From Pseudoalteromonas sp. H105 (GTDB taxonomy: Bacteria; Pseudomonadota; Gammaproteobacteria; Enterobacterales; Alteromonadaceae): 64,000 nucleotides of DNA. A program made the translations under genes and the position numbers. The notes beneath the pieces were generated by a model, which was given only the letters and a program-made list of their open reading frames with translations, searched no databases and was not told where the DNA came from. The stretch covers positions 727,456 through 791,455 of the forward strand of contig NZ_LOFH01000001.1 of NCBI RefSeq assembly GCF_001469215.1. The letters are read 5' to 3'. Positions 44,835-53,728 of this stretch are shown in pieces; the first letter of the stretch is position 1; each line of letters begins with the position of its first letter.

Positions 44835-47210
44835 ATGGCTAATAATTGCTTTCACTGTCTTGAAAGTGTTCCCTCTGGGTTTAGTGCAACCGTCGAAATT
44901 GACGGTAGCCCTCAATCTATGTGTTGCATTGGGTGTCAAACAGTTGCTGAAACAATTGTGGCGCAAGGTATGACTGATTATTATAAATTTAGAACAGTGC
45001 GCGCTGGGAAAGTTGAACAGCTGGTGCCTGAACAGCTCGCATTTATTACTAGCTATGATAATCCTGATATACAAGAAGAGTTTATTTCGCAAAACAATGA
45101 CGTTAGCGAAGTCCTTTTAACCGTTGAAGGTATAACGTGTGCGGCGTGCGCATGGCTAATTGAAAAACAGTTACTGAATATGCCTGCCGTGAAACGAGTC
45201 GACGTAAATACGTCAACGAATCGTGCCATGATCCAATGGCACAAAGACGCCCTTCCTCTTAGTGAAATTATAAAATCCCTGCTTGAAATCGGCTACAAAG
45301 CCTACCCATTTCAAGCCGATATCGAAGCCAGTCAGAAACAACTCGTAGCAAAAGCATATATTCGCCGTCTCGGTGTTGCAGGCTTGATGACGATGCAAGT
45401 AATGATGTTTGCATTTGCCATGTATTTTGGCATGTTCTCTGGGATGGAAGACGATTTTGAACAGTACTTTCGTTGGATCAGCTTAATCCTAGCATCGCCG
45501 GTTATTTTATACAGTGCACTGCCGTTTTTAACGAATGCAATCAATGGGCTTAAGGCTAAACAGTTAAATATGGACTTACCGGTCTCTTTAGCCATATTTG
45601 GTGCATATGCAGCCAGTGGTTACGCCACTGTCATGGAGGTCGGAGAAGTTTACTTTGAATCTATCTGCATGTTCACTTTTTTACTCTTATTAGGTAAATA
45701 TTTAGAATTTAGAGCACGCCTCAAAGCAAGCGAATTTACCGCTAACTTGCAAAAACTTCTGCCGTTGACTGCGCGTACACTTGATGAGAATGGGCATGAG
45801 CGTATTATCGCAGCTAAAAAACTCAAATTAGATGACCGTGTATTGGTTAAAGCTGGCGAAACAATCCCTGCAGATGGCATTGTGTGTGCGGGTACGACTA
45901 CAGTAGATGAATCAATGATGACGGGTGAACACCTTCCTGTTAATAAGTATATTGAACACCAAGTCTTTGCAGGCACCGTTAATCACGATGGTGTAATTGA
46001 AATTCGCATTAATAAGCTTGGTCAAAATACACTGTTAAATCAAATAATAAAACTACAACACAGTGCACTTGCTACTCGGCCTAAACTAGTGGAAGTAACT
46101 GACAAAGTGGCACAATGGTTCGTAGCTTGCTTGTTAGTTTTTGCATCATTAACCGCGATTGGCTGGTATCAAATAGACCCTGAACATGCTTTTTGGATTA
46201 CTATCGCGGTACTTGTTGCTACCTGTCCGTGTGCATTAAGTCTCGCGATCCCCACTGCTCTAACGTGTGCTGTTGCCACACTTACGCGTAAAGGTGTACT
46301 CATCAAACAGGCCCATGTGCTTGAAACATTACCGCAACTAACGCGTATTGCGTTTGATAAAACAGGCACGCTAACACAAGGGCGTTTTAGCTTCGAAAAA
46401 ATCGACATTATTGATAGCCAGTATCAAAAAGAGCACATTTTATCGCTTGCAGCCCAATTAGAGAGCTATTCTGAACACCCTATTGCATCGGCATTTAATG
46501 AGTTTACCCCTCACCTACGTGATTTAACTAACATCACCATTGTTCCCGGTGAAGGCATAACAGGTGAAGATGAGCAGCGCCATTATGCCATTGGTAAAAG
46601 TGGATGGTTCAACACACCAAAAAGCAATGCGCAAGCCACCTTTTATGTTGATCATCAACCTGTTGCCCACTTTTACTTGATTGATGAAGTTAAACCTAAC
46701 GCACAAGGTTTAATCGCCACTTTGCAACAGCAAAACTTAACCTGTCATATGCTAACGGGTGATGCCTCAAGCGCAGGGCAAAAAATTGCAGAAAAACTGA
46801 ATCTTAACAGTTATAAATCAGGCTGTTTACCACAAGATAAACAAACTGAAGTGGAAAAATGGTCAGCCCAAGGTGATGTTGTTGCAATGGTAGGTGATGG
46901 TGTAAATGACAGCCCCGTGTTTAACAGTGCTCATTTATCGATTGCCATGGAAACAGGGGCTGATATTTCTAAAAATACAGCGGATGTGGTATTACTGAAC
47001 AGCGATTTGTCTGCGGTTTCACATCTAATGACTGTGTCTAAAAAAACACGTCGTATAATTAAACAGAATTTAGCCATCTCGTTAATCTACAACGGCTCTA
47101 TCCTCCCACTTGCCGCTTTAGGGCTTGTAGCGCCTTGGATGGCTGTGATTGGTATGTCCGCAAGTTCAATTATTGTTATCAGTAATTCATTGAGGCTATT
47201 AAAGTTATGA
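44835..47210 (+). CDS. ccoI: cbb3-assembly copper-transporting P-type ATPase CcoI
   Basis: CcoI is a P1B-type ATPase that exports copper for insertion into CcoN. In this 791-residue protein an N-terminal metal-binding region has CFHCLESV and MCCIGCQTVAE. A heavy-metal-associated domain with GITCAACAWLIE follows near 100. The membrane CPC motif lies in VATCPCALSLAIPTAL (about 470). The phosphorylation motif is DKTGTLTQG (about 510) and the hinge is MVGDGVNDSPVF (about 690). It overlaps ccoS by ATGA. Confidence 0.95.
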   Translation: MANNCFHCLESVPSGFSATVEIDGSPQSMCCIGCQTVAETIVAQGMTDYYKFRTVRAGKVEQLVPEQLAFITSYDNPDIQEEFISQNNDVSEVLLTVEGITCAACAWLIEKQLLNMPAVKRVDVNTSTNRAMIQWHKDALPLSEIIKSLLEIGYKAYPFQADIEASQKQLVAKAYIRRLGVAGLMTMQVMMFAFAMYFGMFSGMEDDFEQYFRWISLILASPVILYSALPFLTNAINGLKAKQLNMDLPVSLAIFGAYAASGYATVMEVGEVYFESICMFTFLLLLGKYLEFRARLKASEFTANLQKLLPLTARTLDENGHERIIAAKKLKLDDRVLVKAGETIPADGIVCAGTTTVDESMMTGEHLPVNKYIEHQVFAGTVNHDGVIEIRINKLGQNTLLNQIIKLQHSALATRPKLVEVTDKVAQWFVACLLVFASLTAIGWYQIDPEHAFWITIAVLVATCPCALSLAIPTALTCAVATLTRKGVLIKQAHVLETLPQLTRIAFDKTGTLTQGRFSFEKIDIIDSQYQKEHILSLAAQLESYSEHPIASAFNEFTPHLRDLTNITIVPGEGITGEDEQRHYAIGKSGWFNTPKSNAQATFYVDHQPVAHFYLIDEVKPNAQGLIATLQQQNLTCHMLTGDASSAGQKIAEKLNLNSYKSGCLPQDKQTEVEKWSAQGDVVAMVGDGVNDSPVFNSAHLSIAMETGADISKNTADVVLLNSDLSAVSHLMTVSKKTRRIIKQNLAISLIYNGSILPLAALGLVAPWMAVIGMSASSIIVISNSLRLLKL

Positions 47211-47374
47211 GCATAATTTATATTTTAATCCCAATTGCAATTTTGTTTGTCATTATCGCCATTGGCGTGTTCTTTTGGGCAGTACGTGGCGAACAGTTTT
47301 CAGATTTAAACAAACAAGGTCACAGCATTTTGTTTGAAGACGACAAAGAGCAACATAATAAAAGCAATGATTGA
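47207..47374 (+). CDS. ccoS: cbb3-type cytochrome oxidase assembly protein CcoS
   Basis: CcoS is a very small membrane protein needed for cbb3 maturation. The 55 residues, too short for a usual ORF list, start MSIIYILIPIAILFVIIAIG and continue VFFWAVRGEQFSDLNKQG, the CcoS signature with the conserved FFWAVRxGQFDDL-like segment. The ATG overlaps the ccoI stop (ATGA), and the stop overlaps the next gene start by 8 nt. Confidence 0.95.
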   Translation: MSIIYILIPIAILFVIIAIGVFFWAVRGEQFSDLNKQGHSILFEDDKEQHNKSND

Positions 47375-48038
47375 CCCTCTTTACATTAGCGCATTTATTA
47401 TGGGGCTCATCGGCAGTGGCCACTGCATAGCAATGTGTGGTGGGATTGCCAGCTCACTGCAATTAGCGACTGATAAAAAAAGCCCTTTGGCGTATACAAC
47501 GGCCTATAATGTTGGCCGTGCCACCAGTTATATACTCGCAGGTGCATTCGTTGCTGGCATTAGCAGCCAATTTGCAAGTCAAAGCCATTGGTTTTCATTG
47601 GGTCTAAGTTTTTTTAGTGGCGTGTTTATGTTATTAGTCGGTTTGTATATCATGCGTCTAGGCGCAAGCTTACAATGGCTCGAATCGCTGGGTAAAACAC
47701 TTATTTGGCAACATTTGGTCAAATTAAATCGATTTCTTATGCCAATAAACTCGATTCCTAAAGCAGTGGCGTATGGTGCATTGTGGGGATGGCTCCCCTG
47801 TGGTTTAGTTTATACAGCGCTTACATGGGCCATGACGGGAGAAACAGCATTAGAAGGTGCTGGCGTCATGCTCTTTTTCGCCTTAGGCACATTTCCAGCC
47901 ATGTTAAGTATTGGCATGGGGGCACAGGTTTTACATAAACTATTGAACCACCCATGGGCGCGCATTGCGATGGGCAGCATTCTTATTTGGTACGGTATAT
48001 ACTTACTTATTATTGCAACTGACAAATTAGTGCATTAG
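47367..48038 (+). CDS. sulfite exporter TauE/SafE-family membrane protein
   Basis: This 223-residue polytopic membrane protein of the TauE/SafE type (DsbD transmembrane-like branch) is often found after ccoS and may take part in copper or redox supply to cbb3 oxidase. About six hydrophobic segments are visible. The start MIDPLYISAFIMGLIGSGHC continues into IAMCGGI with a conserved cysteine, and WGWLPCGLVYTALTWA holds the second. The ATG at 47367 overlaps ccoS by 8 nt. The longer frame from 47334 lies inside ccoS and is unlikely. The specific function is inferred from context. Confidence 0.85.
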   Translation: MIDPLYISAFIMGLIGSGHCIAMCGGIASSLQLATDKKSPLAYTTAYNVGRATSYILAGAFVAGISSQFASQSHWFSLGLSFFSGVFMLLVGLYIMRLGASLQWLESLGKTLIWQHLVKLNRFLMPINSIPKAVAYGALWGWLPCGLVYTALTWAMTGETALEGAGVMLFFALGTFPAMLSIGMGAQVLHKLLNHPWARIAMGSILIWYGIYLLIIATDKLVH

Positions 48039-48072
48039 TCTAACTAAAAAAGCACTTTAATGGATTTAACTG

Positions 48073-48807
48073 ATGGATTTTTCTAACAACAAAGCAAAAA
48101 GCAACTGTACAATTAGCTGTAACGACTGCAGTATCAGCCAGCTGTGCTTGCCTTTTACCCTCAACGGCCAAGAAATGGATAAGCTTGACGAAATCATCGA
48201 GCGCAAAAAACCTTTACACAAAGGTGACTTTTTATTCGAATCGGGTGCCCCTTTAAATGCTATTTTTGCCGTTCGTTCAGGATCGTTTAAGTCTTATACC
48301 TTGTCAGAGCAAGGAGATGAACAAATTACAGGGTTTCATCTTGCCGGAGATTTAGTGGGTTTTGACGCTATTAATAAAATGCAACATCAAAGCTTTTCTC
48401 AAGCGCTTGAAACATCAATGGTATGCGAAATCCCTTTTGATACCTTAGATGAGTTATCTGGCAAATTACCTAAACTGCGCCAGCAAATAATGCGTTTAAT
48501 GAGTAACGAAATTAATTACGATCAAGAAATGCTCTTGTTATTGAATAAAAAATCAGCAGAAGAACGACTGGCCAGCTTTATTTATAACCTGTCTGATCGC
48601 TTTGGTGAACGTGGTTTTTCTCGTAAAGAGTTCAGATTTACTATGACGCGAGGCGAAATAGGTAATTATTTAGGTCTCACTGTTGAAACGATTAGCCGTT
48701 TATTGAGCCGCTTTCAAAAAGCAGACCTTATAAAAGTAGAAGGTAAGTTCATCACTATTTTAGATAATGATGGTTTACGCGATACCGCGGCTATTTCCGC
48801 AAAATAA
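48073..48807 (+). CDS. fnr: FNR/EtrA oxygen-sensing transcription regulator
   Basis: FNR binds a [4Fe-4S] cluster and activates or represses genes when oxygen is low. The 244-residue protein has the N-terminal cysteines C12, C16, C19 and C25 and the distal C118. E. coli uses the equivalents of C16, C19, C25 and C118. The cyclic-nucleotide-binding fold contains [14 protein letters not shown], and the recognition helix reads [12 protein letters not shown] with the E..SR contacts of FNR. It directly follows the cbb3 genes and precedes uspE and ttcA, as in many relatives. Class and function are secure. Confidence 0.96.
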   Translation: MDFSNNKAKSNCTISCNDCSISQLCLPFTLNGQEMDKLDEIIERKKPLHKGDFLFESGAPLNAIFAVRSGSFKSYTLSEQGDEQITGFHLAGDLVGFDAINKMQHQSFSQALETSMVCEIPFDTLDELSGKLPKLRQQIMRLMSNEINYDQEMLLLLNKKSAEERLASFIYNLSDRFGERGFSRKEFRFTMTRGEIGNYLGLTVETISRLLSRFQKADLIKVEGKFITILDNDGLRDTAAISAK

Positions 48808-48810
48808 ATT

Positions 48811-48824
48811 TTGATCTAAAACAA
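48811..48824. promoter_or_regulatory. candidate FNR box upstream of uspE
   Basis: TTGAT-CTAA-AACAA matches 9 of 10 consensus positions and lies between fnr and uspE. A CATTAT (48855-48860) and a TATAAA (48872-48877) downstream are possible -10 elements, so the exact class of promoter is unclear. Confidence 0.5.
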
Positions 48825-48898
48825 AACTTACTCAGCTGTGCCTTTAACTCCACACATTATACGTTACACTGTATAAAAAGTAGTTAAAGGAGCAGCTA

Positions 48899-49822
48899 AT
48901 GAATACCATCCAACAAATTCTTGCCGTCATTGACCCAACTGTTGATTCACAGCATGGTCTATCTCGTTCAATCGATCTCGCAAAAAAATCAGGGGCCAGC
49001 ATCACTGCCTTTATGAGTATTTATGATTTTTCATACGAAATGACCACCATGCTTTCAAGTGATGAGCGTGAAGCAATGAGAAATGCCGTTGTCAAAGACC
49101 GTCAAGCATGGCTTGATGATATCCTTGCTCAATACCCTGATATAGAAATAAAAAGCCAAGTTGTCTGGCATAACCGCACTTACGAGGCCATTATAGATGC
49201 CGTTATTGAGCAAAATTTTGACTTGGTAGTAAAAGGCACGCATCAACACGACACGCTAAAATCGGTTATTTTCACGCCAACTGACTGGCATTTAATTCGC
49301 AAATGCCCTGCCCCAGTGTTGCTAGTTAAAGAACAAGCTTGGCCAGAGCGAGGAAACATATTAGCTGCGGTCAACTCAGTCAGCGAAAACGACCAGCACC
49401 TTGCACTCAATAACCGCATTATCAAAGATGCACAGTTTTTATGTGAACTTGCCAATGCAAAGCTTAATTTAGTGAATGCTTACCCAGCAACGCCAGTAAA
49501 TATTGCCATTGAAATACCTGAGTTCAATCCCAGTATCTATAATGAATCGGTTAAAAAGCACCATGTTGAATCTACACATGAATTAGCAAATAAGTACACT
49601 ATCCCTCATTCAGATTGCGCCATTGAAGAAGGATTGCCTGAAGACGTTATCCCTGACGTTGCAGCACGCTTAAACAGTGAACTTGTGGTTATTGGTACGG
49701 TAGGTCGAACCGGTTTAAGCGCTGCGTTAGTCGGGAACACCGCAGAGCATGTTATTGATAGTTTGAACTGTGATGTTCTCGCACTTAAACCCGATGGTTA
49801 TGTTTCTCCATTGGCAAAATAA
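48899..49822 (+). CDS. uspE: universal stress protein E
   Basis: UspE is a tandem-domain universal stress protein linked to survival in stress and starvation. The 307 residues contain two Usp domains, about 1-145 and 155-302. Near the end of the first is VVKGTHQHDTLKSV, and the second ends with VVIGTVGRTGLSAALVGNTAEHVID. The fnr-uspE-ttcA order matches E. coli. A candidate FNR site precedes it, and an AAAGGAG site precedes the ATG. Confidence 0.93.
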   Translation: MNTIQQILAVIDPTVDSQHGLSRSIDLAKKSGASITAFMSIYDFSYEMTTMLSSDEREAMRNAVVKDRQAWLDDILAQYPDIEIKSQVVWHNRTYEAIIDAVIEQNFDLVVKGTHQHDTLKSVIFTPTDWHLIRKCPAPVLLVKEQAWPERGNILAAVNSVSENDQHLALNNRIIKDAQFLCELANAKLNLVNAYPATPVNIAIEIPEFNPSIYNESVKKHHVESTHELANKYTIPHSDCAIEEGLPEDVIPDVAARLNSELVVIGTVGRTGLSAALVGNTAEHVIDSLNCDVLALKPDGYVSPLAK

Positions 49823-49909
49823 ATTAGCCAATAAATAAGTTTTGAGCATTGCCACTTTCAGCATATAATACGGCCCTTATTTTTACGTATAGTATTTCAA
49901 GGGGCCGTA

Positions 49910-50818
49910 ATGTCGCATTCTGTTCAAGCCAAAGCTCAATTTAACTTCAATAAGTTACAAAAGCGCTTACGTCGCCAAACTGGTCAAGCAGTGATGGACT
50001 TCAATATGATTGAAGAAGGCGATCGCATCATGGTCTGTTTATCTGGTGGCAAAGACAGCTATACCCTTTTAGAAATGCTGAAGCATTTACAACGTGTTGC
50101 GCCTATTAAGTTTGAACTTTTTGTTGTCAACCTTGATCAAAAACAGCCTGGATTCCCAGAACATGTATTGCCTGAGTACTTAGACAGACAAGACGTAGAA
50201 TACAAAATAGTTGAAGAAGATACCTACAGCATCGTTACTGATATCATTCCAGAAGGTAAAACAACCTGTTCTCTTTGTTCACGATTACGTCGTGGTATTT
50301 TGTACCGCACAGCAAAAGAACTTGGCGCAACGAAAATTGCGCTTGGTCACCACCGCGATGATATGATTGAGACACTATTCTTAAATATGTTTTACGGCGG
50401 CAAACTCAAAAGCATGCCTGCAAAGTTAATGAGTGATAACGGTGAGCACATGGTAATTCGCCCACTTGCGTATTGTAAAGAAGCGGATATTGAACAATAT
50501 GCAATTCACCAAGCTTATCCAATCATTCCATGTAATTTGTGTGGCTCGCAAGAGAACCTTCAACGAAAGCACACAAAAGCAATGCTTGCGAAGTGGAATG
50601 AAGAACACCCAGGGCGCATTGAAAGCATCTTTACAGCGATGCAAAACGTGGTACCTTCGCATTTAGCTGATAATGAGTTGTTTGACTTTAAACACTTAAA
50701 AACGGGTGAAGTGGTTGATGGCGGTGATATTGCACTTGATAAACCCGATATACCAAAGCAACCAGCAACTGCTCCTGAACAAGAATCTGCTGAAGTTGTT
50801 ACCATCAACTTAAGCTAG
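49910..50818 (+). CDS. ttcA: tRNA 2-thiocytidine(32) synthetase
   Basis: TtcA thiolates cytidine 32 of tRNA using ATP and an iron-sulfur cluster. The 302-residue protein has the PP-loop motif [12 protein letters not shown] (about 46-57). The cluster cysteines lie in [10 protein letters not shown] (about 122-125) and [13 protein letters not shown] (about 209-212). [18 protein letters not shown] is the family core. The gene is followed by a symmetric terminator. Confidence 0.96.
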   Translation: MSHSVQAKAQFNFNKLQKRLRRQTGQAVMDFNMIEEGDRIMVCLSGGKDSYTLLEMLKHLQRVAPIKFELFVVNLDQKQPGFPEHVLPEYLDRQDVEYKIVEEDTYSIVTDIIPEGKTTCSLCSRLRRGILYRTAKELGATKIALGHHRDDMIETLFLNMFYGGKLKSMPAKLMSDNGEHMVIRPLAYCKEADIEQYAIHQAYPIIPCNLCGSQENLQRKHTKAMLAKWNEEHPGRIESIFTAMQNVVPSHLADNELFDFKHLKTGEVVDGGDIALDKPDIPKQPATAPEQESAEVVTINLS

Positions 50819-50836
50819 TTTAAGTTAAAAGTTTAA

Positions 50837-50863
50837 AAAATGCCGCTTTTATAGCGGCATTTT
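50837..50863. terminator. bidirectional terminator between ttcA and secF
   Basis: Stem AAAATGCCGCT/AGCGGCATTTT with loop TTTAT, with A and T flanks, lies between two converging genes. Confidence 0.88.
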
Positions 50864-50886
50864 AGTTTGTAAAATATCTAATTTCT

Positions 50887-51804
50887 TTATGGCATATCCA
50901 TTAATGCTTGGCTTTTTTCATCTAACTTTAATTTGTAGTTTTCTGCACTTAAGCCTAACAACTGCGGCAATGTAACCGCAATACAGATTGACGATACAGT
51001 ACCAAAAACTATTCCTGCAAATAATGCTATTGAAAATCCCTGCAAAGGTGCACCTGCAAAAAGCCAAACACTGCCGACAGTGGCCAAAGTCGTGCCTGAG
51101 GTAATTAAAGTACGCGTTAACGTGCTGCTAATCGCATTATTAATAACATTATTTACTGTTAGCTGCGCTGCGTTATCATGCCGTAATAATTCACGCACTC
51201 TATCACCAACAATTATCGAGTCATTAAGAGAATAACCAATAATAGCGAGCAAGCTTGCCAGCACTGTTAAATTAAATTCCAGCTGAAGCCATGAGAATAA
51301 TCCCAGCACAATTATTATATCGTGAAACAGAGCCGCTACCGCGCCGATTGCCAAGCGCCACTCAAAACGTACAGCGAGATAAAGCATCACCGCTACCATC
51401 GCTGTAAATAAGGCTAAAACGCCCTGTTCAAGTAACTCATCACCCACTTGACTACCTAAGTAAGATGACGAAATAACCTCAAGCCCTAACGTGGGATCTT
51501 GCTTAAGTGCTTGTAACCACATTGATTGCTCAGCACTTTCTTTTATTTGAAAGTGTTGCGCAGACTGCGCAGTTAATACATAGTTTTCAGTCCCTGTTGC
51601 TGCAATTTTTTGCTGCATCTGCGAATCACTCACTGCAACTGCGGTCGTAAACTCAGTTAAATACCCACCGGTAAAATCAAAGCCAATATTAAGGCCCTTA
51701 TTCACCACACTAAAACCTGATAACAAAACAAATAAGACTGAAATTACTAGTCCTATATACCGGATTTGTGTCCCATTTTTTAAAAAAGAGTCACGAGATA
51801 TCAT
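50887..51804 (-). CDS. secF: protein translocase subunit SecF
   Basis: SecF and SecD form the ion-driven complex that pulls exported proteins through SecYEG. The 305-residue protein has six predicted helices. The conserved GFDFTGGYLTEF lies after helix 1 and the motif LLAIIGYSLNDSIIVGDRVRE, typical of SecF helix 4, near residue 200. The start overlaps the secD stop by ATGA. No yajC, tgt or queA lies beside it, so this is not the canonical secDF locus. It is probably a second secDF copy. Confidence 0.93.
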   Translation of the reverse strand: MISRDSFLKNGTQIRYIGLVISVLFVLLSGFSVVNKGLNIGFDFTGGYLTEFTTAVAVSDSQMQQKIAATGTENYVLTAQSAQHFQIKESAEQSMWLQALKQDPTLGLEVISSSYLGSQVGDELLEQGVLALFTAMVAVMLYLAVRFEWRLAIGAVAALFHDIIIVLGLFSWLQLEFNLTVLASLLAIIGYSLNDSIIVGDRVRELLRHDNAAQLTVNNVINNAISSTLTRTLITSGTTLATVGSVWLFAGAPLQGFSIALFAGIVFGTVSSICIAVTLPQLLGLSAENYKLKLDEKSQALMDMP

Positions 51805-53636
51805 ACATTTGCTCCTTGTTTGTTAGCCAGTTTTAAATAGAGCGTTTGGCTTAAGGCTTTTGCCACAAATACACCGGTAAACACACTGGTAATAAGACCT
51901 AACGCCAAGGTGATCGCAAAACCTTTTATAGGCCCGTACCCTATACTATACAAAATAATTGCTGTTATCATGGTTGTTATATTGGCATCAAAAATAGTGC
52001 TAAATGCTTGATTATATCCCTGTTCGATTGCCTGATAGGGTGCCCGCCCCTTCAAGCGCTCCTCTTTTATTCGCTCAAAAATAATCACATTTGTATCAAC
52101 TGCCATACCTATGGTTAATACAAGCCCAGCAATACCAGGGAGGGTCAGGACAACACCGGGTAATAACGACATTAAACCCACCAATGCGGTTAAGTTTAAT
52201 AATAAAGCAATATTAGCAATGAGCCCTAATTGTCGGTACCACAGCGCCATAAACAGCAGTGTCATGCCCATACCCAGCATCAAAGCAGCTAAGCCATTAT
52301 TTATGTTATCAGCCCCTAAACTTGGGCCAATCGTTTGCTCTTGAACAATGGTCACCGGCGCTGTCAACGATCCTGCACGCAGTAATAGCGCTAAATCTTG
52401 GGCTGCTTGAGCACTTTGCATATTGGTTATACTAAACCGACTACTCAAATGCCCAAGGATATTTGCGACGTTTATTACTTCACTTTTTTTAACCGTATCA
52501 CCTTGTTCATTTATATAATATTCAGAATAAACCGTTGCCATAGGCTTACCTATGTTACGTTTAGAAAACGCAGACATAGCTTCGCCACCTTGACTATCCA
52601 AGCTTAATTGCACAAGGGGTTTACCCCACTCATCACGTCCTGATTGAGCATTATTGATGTGCTGTCCTGAAAATATAGCCACTGGATCTAAGTGAATTGT
52701 GCCACCATCTTGCAAATTAAATGTTTTCCCTCCCACTTCTTTGATCTGGTAAAACTCTAATGACGCTGTGGCTCCAATAATCCGTTTTGCCTCGCTAGGA
52801 TCTTGAACTCCAGGCAACTCAATGCGGATCCGTTGCTTTCCTTGGCGCTGCGTAACGGCCTCAGTAATACCCAACTCCTCAATTCTGCCCCTGAGAGTGG
52901 TCAGTGTTTGACTCATTATATCTTTTGCAAATTCATTGGAGCCCTGTTCACTAAAGCTAAACGATACCGCTATAAAACTACCTTGGTTGTGACTAACCGC
53001 TTGTAAATACTCAAAATGGCTGAGTACTTCTTTTTCTATTACTAGCGCACTCGCTTTGTCTTGAGAATGAAGCTCAAAACCTACACTGCTCTTTTGTACC
53101 CGCACACCTCGCGCTTTGTTCTCACGGATCAATCTTTTGGTTTGCTCAAATGCATTATCTACCTGCTCTTGCTCTGCTTTGGCAAGGTCAACATCTAACA
53201 CAAACAGTACGCCACCATTCAGATCTAACCCTAATTTTATAGGCGCGAGTCCTAAACTCTGTAACCATTGAGGGCTGGTTTGGTGACTAACAATTTTACT
53301 CGTCAGTTCGGCAAAATGATGTTTAAGTAATTGTTGTGCGCTGGCACTCTTAGCGGGGTTATCTAGCAATACTTCAAGTTCAAAACCATCATTTATTGTG
53401 AACTCCAATGCTTGAGCAACGCTAAACTCATGTTGGTTCAGATAATCAATGAGGTTCTTTGTTGTGATTGAGTGCGCTATCGTTTGATTATTATTTACTT
53501 GCACATGTAACCAAGACGTAGCTGGGTATAAATTTGGTGCAGCGCTCACAGCGAGTAAAATTAAAGCCACACACATGGCCATATAACTGAGTTTAAAACG
53601 CTGAAAAAGCGATTTTTTTACTGGTTTTTTTAACAT
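51801..53636 (-). CDS. secD: protein translocase subunit SecD
   Basis: SecD partners SecF in late steps of protein export at the inner membrane. The 611-residue protein has an N-terminal helix (MAMCVALILLAVSAAP) and a large periplasmic domain with LGLDLNGGVLFVLDVD near 140. Five C-terminal helices follow, with GIAGLVLTIGMAVDTNVIIFERI near 510 (the proton or sodium path). Its ribosome binding site AAAGGA lies in a stem-loop, and the gene follows a VemP-like arrest-peptide ORF by 92 nt. That suggests translational control by export status. Confidence 0.94.
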   Translation of the reverse strand: MLKKPVKKSLFQRFKLSYMAMCVALILLAVSAAPNLYPATSWLHVQVNNNQTIAHSITTKNLIDYLNQHEFSVAQALEFTINDGFELEVLLDNPAKSASAQQLLKHHFAELTSKIVSHQTSPQWLQSLGLAPIKLGLDLNGGVLFVLDVDLAKAEQEQVDNAFEQTKRLIRENKARGVRVQKSSVGFELHSQDKASALVIEKEVLSHFEYLQAVSHNQGSFIAVSFSFSEQGSNEFAKDIMSQTLTTLRGRIEELGITEAVTQRQGKQRIRIELPGVQDPSEAKRIIGATASLEFYQIKEVGGKTFNLQDGGTIHLDPVAIFSGQHINNAQSGRDEWGKPLVQLSLDSQGGEAMSAFSKRNIGKPMATVYSEYYINEQGDTVKKSEVINVANILGHLSSRFSITNMQSAQAAQDLALLLRAGSLTAPVTIVQEQTIGPSLGADNINNGLAALMLGMGMTLLFMALWYRQLGLIANIALLLNLTALVGLMSLLPGVVLTLPGIAGLVLTIGMAVDTNVIIFERIKEERLKGRAPYQAIEQGYNQAFSTIFDANITTMITAIILYSIGYGPIKGFAITLALGLITSVFTGVFVAKALSQTLYLKLANKQGANV

Positions 53637-53728
53637 AATTATTTCCTTTAGCCGGCGAAGTACACTGGCTTCATGCCCTAAGGCACATTAATTTTAAATT
53701 TTCGTCATACTATAAATTAATGTGGAAA
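53637..53728 (-). promoter_or_regulatory. stem-loop region masking the secD ribosome binding site
   Basis: On the secD mRNA a perfect 11-bp stem CACATTAATTT/AAATTAATGTG starts 4 nt after the upstream stop codon (53714-53724 with 53684-53694). A second stem follows: CCTTAG-GGC-AT-GAAG, 8-nt loop, CTTC-GCC-GG-CTAAAGG (53683 down to 53645), with one bulged A. The 3' strand of stem 2 contains most of the secD Shine-Dalgarno sequence AAAGGA. No T-run follows, so it is not a terminator. Both stems are read directly; the regulatory role is inferred. Confidence 0.75.

Noticed and set aside
44805..45595. Minus-strand frames opposite ccoI
   Set aside because: They are shadows of a well-supported plus-strand copper ATPase.
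53637..53728. Reading the two stems before secD as an intrinsic terminator
   Set aside because: No T-run follows either stem, and the second one overlaps the secD ribosome binding site, which fits translational control better.
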